Shown here piece after piece: positions 56,943 to 64,000 of a DNA stretch of 64,000 nucleotides (positions are counted from its first letter, which is position 1; each line of letters opens with the position of its first letter). Location of the stretch: assembly GCA_965178125.1 (NCBI GenBank), contig OZ237756.1, positions 62,001-126,000 on the forward strand, given 5' to 3'. The position numbers and the translations under genes are program-made. The DNA is from Bilabrum cf. latius. Taxonomy: Eukaryota > Bigyra: Bicosoecida > Bigyra > Bicosoecida. The notes below the pieces were generated by a model. That model worked only from the letters and a program-made list of their open reading frames with translations, made no database searches and was not told the DNA's origin.

Positions 56943-59900
56943 ATGCAGCTATCTACATGCTGTGTGTCCGGGTGGCTTCTCATGTTGATACTTCTTCTGG
57001 CGGGCGGCACGGTCGAGGCTAGAGTTGTGAGCCGCGCTGGTGGCCCGGGACAACCTTCGGGCCACGAGCTCTTTTCATGTGTTGTCGATGTAGTGTCTGC
57101 CCTTTGCAAAGACCAGTTGCATCGAGCTGCGCGTGTCAGTGATGAGCATGCCAACACCCGAACACAAGATGTGACAAGGCGACTGCAACAGCCTGAGACA
57201 ATAAGTAGCCCAGAACTGGATCTGTTTGGGCTGCCTCTCAGACTTCTCAGTCCGCCGTACAGCAAGGATCCGTGTTATGACTCAGAGCAAGGCGCGTACC
57301 GTCGCTGGGATCAGATCAGCTCAGGCCTTCTGACGGCAGCCGAAGCAGACCGGCATGCATAGCCTGGTTTTGAATCAGTTTAGGCCGATCCTTTGTACGG
57401 CAGCACAAGCGCGATTCGGCAGTACTGGATGGACCGTGTGCTGCCGCCGCCTCCCTCGGATGACGGCCTGGGCGGGGGCATGCAGATGGGCTCAGGTCTC
57501 CCCGTGGCGCGACCGACGTGGGTGGACCTGCGGCGGGCTGCGCTGGCAGCGGAATGCATCGGGGGCGCGGGTGACGCAGCTGCAGCAAGTGCATGCGCAG
57601 TGCACCACGCCACGAGATACATGCCCGGGATGGGCGGCGCATCGTTGAGTCAAGAGTAGGCTGGGTGGAGAGGGGGCGGTGGGCATGACGAGGCCAAGCC
57701 ACGAGAGGCAGTGGACCCGCTGTTCACATCAGAGAGGAGCCCAGGGGCGGGCTGTGCCCCCATGGAAGAGCATGGAGTGGACGCAGACGGGCCGCTGGAG
57801 GGTCCTGCGGATGGCTGGGTGTTTGCGGGGGCTTAGAGCAAGAGCCAGAGCGAGGCAGGGTCAGGGGCAGGGTCAGGCTCAGGCTCAGGCTCAGGCTCAG
57901 GGTCAGGGTCAGGGTCAGGGTCAAGCAGCAGGTGCCTGGGTGCTTCCTCGGTGACTAGAGACATGGGGCACATGCTGGACGTGGCGGCAGATGCCCGCAT
58001 TCGGCACGTGGCTCTGCAATGGAATGCTTCCGTATTCCTGGCACGGGGCGACATTGTGAATCTGGCTCAGCGGGCTCGCCTGCTGCCGCCAGCTGGCGTG
58101 GTGCTGGAGGTGGGCAGCTTCCACGGCATGAGCGCGATGACGATGCTCATTGCACTGCGGCGCAGGGGCAACTGGGCAGCACGGGTCCTATCGGTGGACC
58201 TGTGGATGGACCCGGATGATGCGCAGAGCGCAGCCGCATCGGATTCCAGCCAGCAGTGGTACGCTTTCTAGCCCGCATGGCACAGGGCCCGGCACGTGGA
58301 TGCATACACCGGGATGGTGGCTTCTTCAGGTGCGGGTCACCAGGCGTACATGCTGAGGATGCACTCGGTGCAGGCGGCCTCGTTTGTTCCCCGGGGAACA
58401 GTGGATCTGCTGTTCATCGACGGTGACCACTCCAAGGCGGGGGCCTACGCAGACATGGCTGCGTGGATGCCCACGGTGGACAGGAGGACGGTTGTGGCCG
58501 GCGGGGCGGCGGATGGTGATGGTGGGAGGGACGGCCCGAAGCCCAACGAGCTGCTCATGGGGGGCCGGGTGCTGCTGCACGATGGCTCGCCCAGTCTGCA
58601 CCTTCGCTGTGGGCGTGGGCGGGAGAGGCCATGTGCTGGACACGTGAGGGAGAAGATGGCAATTTGGAAGCTATCTGGCACCGGAGAGTAGGAGTTCGGT
58701 GTGATTGCTGCCGCATCGCAGCTGTGCTCGTTGCACCAGCAGTGCTCAGTGATCACCACGCAGAATACGTAGGTGTACGGGCATCGAGCTGTTCGGTTTT
58801 CATCAGCGGCAGGTGATGCAGCGATGCGGTCCATTGGATGGAACTCGACCCAGCTGGCCTTGGATCTTGCTGGGGCTGGCGAGCCTCGCGCGTTCTGGCC
58901 GTTGTCGCCTGTGGCAAGTGCGGCCGGCCAGCTCACAGAACCTTCGCGACAGCTTACATTACGCATACCTCTCAACAGCAGCGCGATGTCAGAGATTGTG
59001 TCGCCGGCATGGACCATGCGAGCCTGTGTGGAGGACCTTGAAGCATCCGGAGGCGGCGCAACTCCTAGCAGCAAGAACGGCTTGCCCCCTGGCACATCCG
59101 GTATCATCCGCTACCGCACCTCGCATCAGGCGCTTGCAGGTCCGTACAGGAGTATCGCTGCAGCGCTCGCCATGGTGTCCGTCGCTGCATCGACAGAGCG
59201 GGGAGCGGAGGACGGCCCCAGTGTCAGCAGGGACAGCGCACAGTCGATCATGCTGGAAGGGTGCAACTGCCCGTTGACCTCATCGGAGAACGTGGTGGCG
59301 TCTGTGGTTGCTGCTGTTGGCGCTGAGTCTGTCGCAGATGGATCCACCGGGGCAGCTGGCGCAGGGTCAGACCCGAGGCACCTTGTGAATGAAGTATTGA
59401 GCCAGCTGATGGGCTTCAAGGGGTCATCTCCAGCGGACTGGTCCGAAGCGGTGCAAGCCATGGGGCAAATCGCGTCCAGAGTAGCGCGGCGAGCGGCGGA
59501 CATGTGCTGCAGGATGCCCATCGAGTACGACAGAGCGGCACGAGCATACGTTGGAACAGAGGACTCGGCTGAAACCACTATATTGGATGAGAATCGGCAC
59601 CCAGTACACAAGTGGATCACTTTGACGTCAGGTGTGCCGCGGATGAAAGCCATGTATCTGGCAAGATGCAGTATCGCAAATTCCCGCGAACCACCCTCAG
59701 GGTCAGGGAATGGTATACATGAATACGATCATAGTATACCACTGGCTGTACCAAGCCAATCAAATTTAGCTTCAAATGTAGTAGAGACTGCGGACGGTAA
59801 GGGTATGTCACGTCGGTTGAAACCGGGGCAGTCATCATTGTGGGGCTCTCGGTCGGCTCTGAAGGCTGTCTTGCAGTCCCAGCGGTTCGCGCTCCAGGAT

Positions 59901-60143
59901 CACGACGAGCCGATCATGTGGAGCTTGCGGGACAGCCCTCTGACTGCGTGGGCAGAGGCATGCGGTGTGCATGGGAGCGGCCCTGAGAGCATGAGTGAGG
60001 CTGGAGGCAGTGCAATGTGGGGTGCATGTGCTGCTTTGAGAGGGCGGCAGATTGAAGGTGCTGGCAAGCAGCCTATGGTGGATCGGGTTGCGTCACACCC
60101 TTCTCTGCCAGCTTACGTGATCCCTGAACGTTGGCGACAGTGA
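56943..60143 (+). CDS. Secreted SAM-dependent methyltransferase (Methyltransf_24-like), copy A
   Basis: The 1,066-residue frame runs from ATG 56943 to TGA 60141-60143, with TAGs at 57360, 57378, 57657, 57834, 58269, 58689 and 58767. The start is chosen for the signal peptide (CVSGWLLMLILLLAGGTVEA). A first conserved segment ends near YWMDRVLPPPPSDD. A Gly-Ser dipeptide linker near 57850-57930 follows. The class I methyltransferase domain then shows VVLEVGSFHGMSAMTML (motif I), ARVLSVDLWMDPDD, VDLLFIDGDHSKAGAYADM and GGRVLLHDG, the Methyltransf_24 pattern. About 480 more residues have no recognised domain. The signal peptide and an NAS sequon point to action in the ER, Golgi or outside the cell, perhaps on glycans or wall polymers; that substrate is inference. 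All seven TAGs are kept at the same places in copy B. Confidence 0.8.
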
Positions 60144-60917
60144 GTCAGCCTTGAAGTCCCTTGGATTCTTCGTTGGTGAGGCCAGCAGGTTCTCTGAGAT
60201 TGAGATCACGCGTTGGGTACAGTAACAGTCCGAGGTGCCGGATCAGATGCGAAGCAGCGAAGCGGAGGAGAGAACGGTCGAAGAGGCCAGTCCAGCGACG
60301 CACGAGGCAGGAGGGCAGTCATGATGGGTGAGAAGGACGAGGGCCTAGGAGAGAAGGATGGTGGAGGAGATAGGGATGATGGAACAACAGGCAGGAGGAG
60401 GGTAAATAGAAAAGATGACTGGTGAGGTCCTCTGGTTGCTACGAGGGATAGGAAGTGGGAGACTTGAAGTGTAGCGTGTGGGTGACGGGTGGTCCGGATT
60501 GGGTGCGGCTCTGAGTGATTGGAGTGGCCCCGGATCGGATCACCCGAGCATTTGCAGGTGGGAAACAAGGGAGGTCACAATGAGACTTGAGCCAGTCGAG
60601 CCGTGTGCTGTTCGGGTGGTGAGCAGCAGCGCTCGCCAGATCTTTTCAAACGCGGAGACGTGTAGCTGGACATCGGCATTTGATGCAGCCCTGGCTGACA
60701 CCAACCACCATCCAAACATGTTGCGACTGATAATCGGCCCATTTAGCCTCATCATAAATGCTGCAGAGACATAACACACACAATCTACATGCGTTGGCGC
60801 CGCGCCGAATCCGCATCCACCGATGGCAACGGAACCAACGCACACGCGAGGTCAATCAATCCAAACATAACTCGGCCAAGCCAAAAACCAACTCGTGCTT
60901 TCCGGCTTGTTGCAGCT
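60144..60917. other. Spacer between methyltransferase copies A and B
   Basis: The first 520 bp or so is unique, with short frames lacking features. From about 60670 onward the sequence repeats the region upstream of copy A. No additional gene was recognised. Confidence 0.45.
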
Positions 60918-63900
60918 ATGCAGCTATCTACATGCTGCGTGTCCGGGTGGCTTCTCATGTTGATACTCCTTCTGGCGGGCGGCACGGTCGAGGCTAGAGT
61001 TGTGAGCCGCGCTGGTGGCCCGGGACAACCTTCGGGCCACGAGCTCTTTTCATGTGTTGTTGATGTAGTGTCTGCCCTTTGCAAAGACCAGTTGCATCGA
61101 GCTGCGCGTGTCAGTGAGCATGCCAACACCCTAGCACAAGATGTGACAAGGCGACTGCAACAGCCTGAGACAATAAGTAGCCCAGAACTGGATCTGTTTG
61201 GGCTGCCTCTCAGACTTCTTAGTCCGCCGTACAGCAAGGATCCGTGTTATGACTCAGCGCAAGGCGCGTACCGTCGCTGGGATCAGATCAGCTCAGGCCT
61301 TCTGACGGCAGCCGCGGCAGACCGGCATGCATAGCCTGGTTTTGAATCAGTTTAGGCCGATCCTTTGTACGGCAGCACAAGCGCGATTCGGCAGTACTGG
61401 ATGGACCGTGTGCTGCCGCCGCCTCCCTCGGATGACGGCCTGGGCGGGGGCATGCAGATGGGCTCAGGTCTCCCCGTGGCGCGACCCACGTGGGTGGACC
61501 TGCGGCGGGCTGCGCTGGCAGCGGAATGCATTGGGGGCGCGGGTGACGCAGCTGCAGCAAGTGCATGCGCAGTGCACCACGCCACGAGATACATGCCCGG
61601 GATGGGCGGCGCATCGTTGAGTCAAGAGTAGGCTGGGTGGAGAGGGGGCGGTGGGCATGACGAGGCCAAGCCACGAGAGGCAGTGGACCCGCTGTTCACA
61701 TCAGAGAGGAGCCCAGGGGCGGGCTGTGCCCCCATGGAAGAGCATGGAGTGGACGCAGACGGGCCACTGGAGGGTCCTGCGGATGGCTGGGTGTTTGCGG
61801 GGGCTTAGAGCAAGAGCCAGAGCCAGAGCCAGAGCGAGGCAGGGTCAGGGGCAGGGTCAGGGTCAGGGTCAGGGTCAGGGTCAGGGTCAGCGGCAGGGTC
61901 AAGCAGCAGGTGCCTGGGTGCTTCCTCGGTGACTAGAGACATGGGGCTCATGCTGGACGTGGCGGCAGATGCCCGCATTCGGCGCGTGGCCCTTCACCCC
62001 AATGCATCGATATACATCCTACGCGGCGACATTGTGAATCTGGCTCAGCGGGCTCGCCTGCTGCCGCCAGCTGGCGTGGTGCTGGAGGTGGGCAGCTTCC
62101 ACGGCATGAGCGCGATGACGATGCTCATTGCACTGCGACGTAGGGGCAACTGGGCAGCACGGGTCCTATCGGTGGACCTGTGGATGGACCCGGATGATGC
62201 GCAGAGCGCAGCCGCATCGGATTCCAGCCAGCAGTGGTACGCTTTCTAGCCCGCATGGCACAGGGCCCGGCACGTGGATGCATACACCGGCATGGTGGCT
62301 TCTTCAGGTGCGGGTCACCAGGCGTACATGCTGAGGATGCACTCGGTGCAGGCGGCCTCGTTTGTTCCCCGGGGAACAGTGGATCTGCTGTTCATCGACG
62401 GTGACCACTCCAAGGCGGGGGCCTACGCAGACATGGCTGCGTGGATGCCCACGGTGGACAGAAGGACGGTTGTGGCCGGCGGGGCGGCGGATGGTGATGG
62501 TGGGAGGGACGACCCGAAGCCCAACGAGCTGCTCATGGGGGGCCGGGTGCTGCTGCACGATGGCTCGCCCAGTCTGCATCTTCGCTGTGGGCGTGGGCGG
62601 GAGAGGCCATGTGCTGGACACGTGAGGGAGCAAATGGAGGCAGGGCAGTTGTCTGGCACCGGAGAGTAGGAGTTCGGTGTGATTGCTGCCGCATCGCAGC
62701 TGTGCTCGTTGCACCAGCAGTGCTCAGTGATCACCACGCAGAATACGTAGGTGTACGGGCATCGAGCTATTCGGTTCTCATCAGCGGCAGGTGATGCAGC
62801 GATGCGGTCCATTGGATGGAACTCGACCCAGCTAGCCTTGGATCTTGCTGGGGCTGGCGAGCCTCGCACGTTCTGGCCGTTGTCGCCTGTGGCAAGTGCG
62901 GCCGGCCAGCTCACAGAACCTTCGCGACAGCTTACCTTGCAATTTCCACTGGAAAGCAGCGCGATGTCAGAGATCGTGTCACCGGCATGGACCATGCGAG
63001 CCTGTGTGGAGGACCTTGATGCATCCGGAGGCGGCGCAACTCCTAGCAGCAAGAACGGCTTGCCCCCTGGCACATCCGGTATCATCCGCTACCGCACCTC
63101 GCATCAGGCGCTTGCAGGTCCGTACAGGAGTATCGCTGCAGCGCTCGCCATGGTGTCCGTCGCTGCATCGACAGAGCGGGGAGCGGAGGACGGCCCCAGT
63201 GTCAGCAGGGACAGCGCACAGTCGATCATGCTGGAAGGGTGCAACTGCCCGTTGACCTCATCGGAGAACGTGATGGCGTCTGTGGTTGCTGCTGCTGGCG
63301 CTGAGTCTGTCGCAGATGGATCCACCGGGGCAGCTGGCGCAGGGTCAGACCCGAGGCACCTTGTGAATGAAGTATTGAGGCAGCTGATGGGCTTCAAGGG
63401 GTCATATCCCGCGGACTGGTCCGAAGCGGTGCAAGCCATGGGGCAAATCGCGTCCAGAGTAGCGGGGCGAGCGGCGGACATGTGCTGCAGGATGCCCATC
63501 GAGTACGACAGAGCAGCTAGCGCACCTGTCGGGCCGGTGGGTGCAGCTGAGGCCAATGTGTTGGACATGGACGGGCAGCCTATCCATGGGTGGCACAGCC
63601 TAGCATCCACTGTGCCACTGAGTAAGACGACAGGAATTCCTAGGTGCAACAAGATTGAGATAGCTGAGAGCGCTGTTGTGGACATCGCTGCCAGTGCAGG
63701 GAGGCCCAACCAAGGCATGCCACTGGCTCTGCCCAGCGAGTCGCAAGGTGCACTGAAGACTGAATCTGCGAGTGATGTGGGTCATGCGCGCACGACGACT
63801 GTACAGTCTGTGTGGGGCTCTCGGTCGGCTCTGAAGGGTGTCTTGCAGTCCCAGCGGTTCGCGCTTCAGGATCACGACGAGCCGATCATGTGGAGCTTGC

Positions 63901-64000
63901 GGGACAGCCCTCTAACCGCGTGGGCAGAGGCATGCGGTGTGCATGGGAGCGGCCCTGAGAGCATAAGTGAGGCTGGAGACAGTGCAATGTTGGGCGCATG
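60918..64000 (+). CDS. Secreted SAM-dependent methyltransferase, copy B, cut by the right edge
   Basis: The frame is open from ATG 60918 to base 64000 with the same domain order, signal peptide (CVSGWLLMLILLLAGGTVEA) and methyltransferase motifs as copy A, 3,975 bp further on. TAGs are at the equivalent positions (61332, 61350, 61629 and so on). Most of the alignment is nearly identical to copy A, including silent sites. Four patches differ sharply: near 61990-62024, 62631-62654, 62935-62957 and 63515-63808. The Gly-Ser linker has a different repeat number, with extra Gln-Ser dipeptides before it. The true 3' end is outside the window. Confidence 0.8.

Larger units (their letters stand above)
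56700..64000 (+). repeat. Tandem segmental duplication, about 3.97-kb offset
   Basis: Sequence from about 56700 (catcggcatttgatgca) reappears from about 60672 and continues through the whole methyltransferase gene. Only the region 60144-60670 is unmatched within the window. The left breakpoint lies inside the last codons of the coiled-coil gene, whose TGA sits in the shared block. A third copy beyond base 64000 is possible. Confidence 0.85.

Noticed and set aside
1-64000. Interpretation of the many TAG-interrupted frames as pseudogenes
   Set aside because: Interruptions are TAG only, with no TGA inside gene bodies and no frameshifts across conserved domains. Active-site residues are intact and both methyltransferase copies keep the same TAGs. 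Decaying genes would accumulate all stops and indels.
1-64000. UAG decoded as leucine (as in a rhizarian and some ciliates)
   Set aside because: TAG falls at b/c heptad positions, after Gly in ankyrin turns and at the Gln of the V-ATPase E start, not at buried hydrophobic sites. Leu is not formally excluded at poorly conserved sites.
1-64000. A recoded bacteriophage or organelle genome
   Set aside because: GT-AG introns, PAF1, CLU, ULP1, V-ATPase E and carrier genes are nuclear eukaryotic; no phage structural or organelle genes are present.

Overview
This looks like a gene-dense, GC-rich nuclear segment of a eukaryotic microbe. The evidence is GT-AG introns (two in a triose-phosphate isomerase gene, one in a V-ATPase subunit E gene) and eukaryote-only families: FCP1-type CTD phosphatase, PAF1, CLU/CLUH, ULP1 SUMO protease and an SLC25A39/40-type carrier. 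The lineage cannot be fixed from the sequence. Proteins padded with Gly/Ser/Ala/Arg/Glu-rich inserts and a plant-like FCP1 N-terminus would suit an alga or another free-living protist.

The fact that organises the window is the genetic code. Under the standard code nearly every gene is chopped into pieces. Every break that I followed is a TAG in an otherwise continuous frame, about 130 in total by eye. Every gene whose end lies inside the window stops at TGA. At alignable positions TAG falls where homologues have Gln or another polar residue: the N-terminus of V-ATPase E, the zinc-finger-like motif of FCP1, ankyrin repeats, a VOC protein, and solvent-facing heptad positions of coiled coils. 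I therefore read UAG as glutamine and give all gene models on that basis. One in-frame TAA (35997-35999) leaves the status of UAA open.

Layout, left to right: an FCP1-like CTD phosphatase (minus strand, cut by the left edge); an ankyrin protein (+); a multi-pass membrane protein (-); a BMT5-like rRNA methyltransferase (+); a 14.7-kb gene (+) for a 4,910-residue protein with the layout of a 12-TM adenylyl cyclase (6TM-C1-6TM-C2) fused to a Ser/Thr kinase; triose-phosphate isomerase (+); a membrane-anchored S41 peptidase (-); PAF1 (-); a CLU-family protein (+); V-ATPase subunit E (-); a ULP1-like protease (+); a VOC/glyoxalase-fold protein with a presequence (-); a small protein with a presequence-like N-terminus (+); an SLC25 carrier (-); an 8.2-kb coiled-coil gene with 39 exact 42-bp repeats (+); and two tandem copies of a secreted methyltransferase gene (+), the second cut by the right edge.

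Most of the genes are housekeeping genes of unrelated pathways. They are packed tightly, often divergently, with 100-400 bp between starts, and there is no sign of an operon. The most unusual items are the recoded UAG, the cyclase-kinase giant with about 990 residues inside its kinase activation segment, and the methyltransferase pair, which is nearly identical except for sharply bounded diverged patches.
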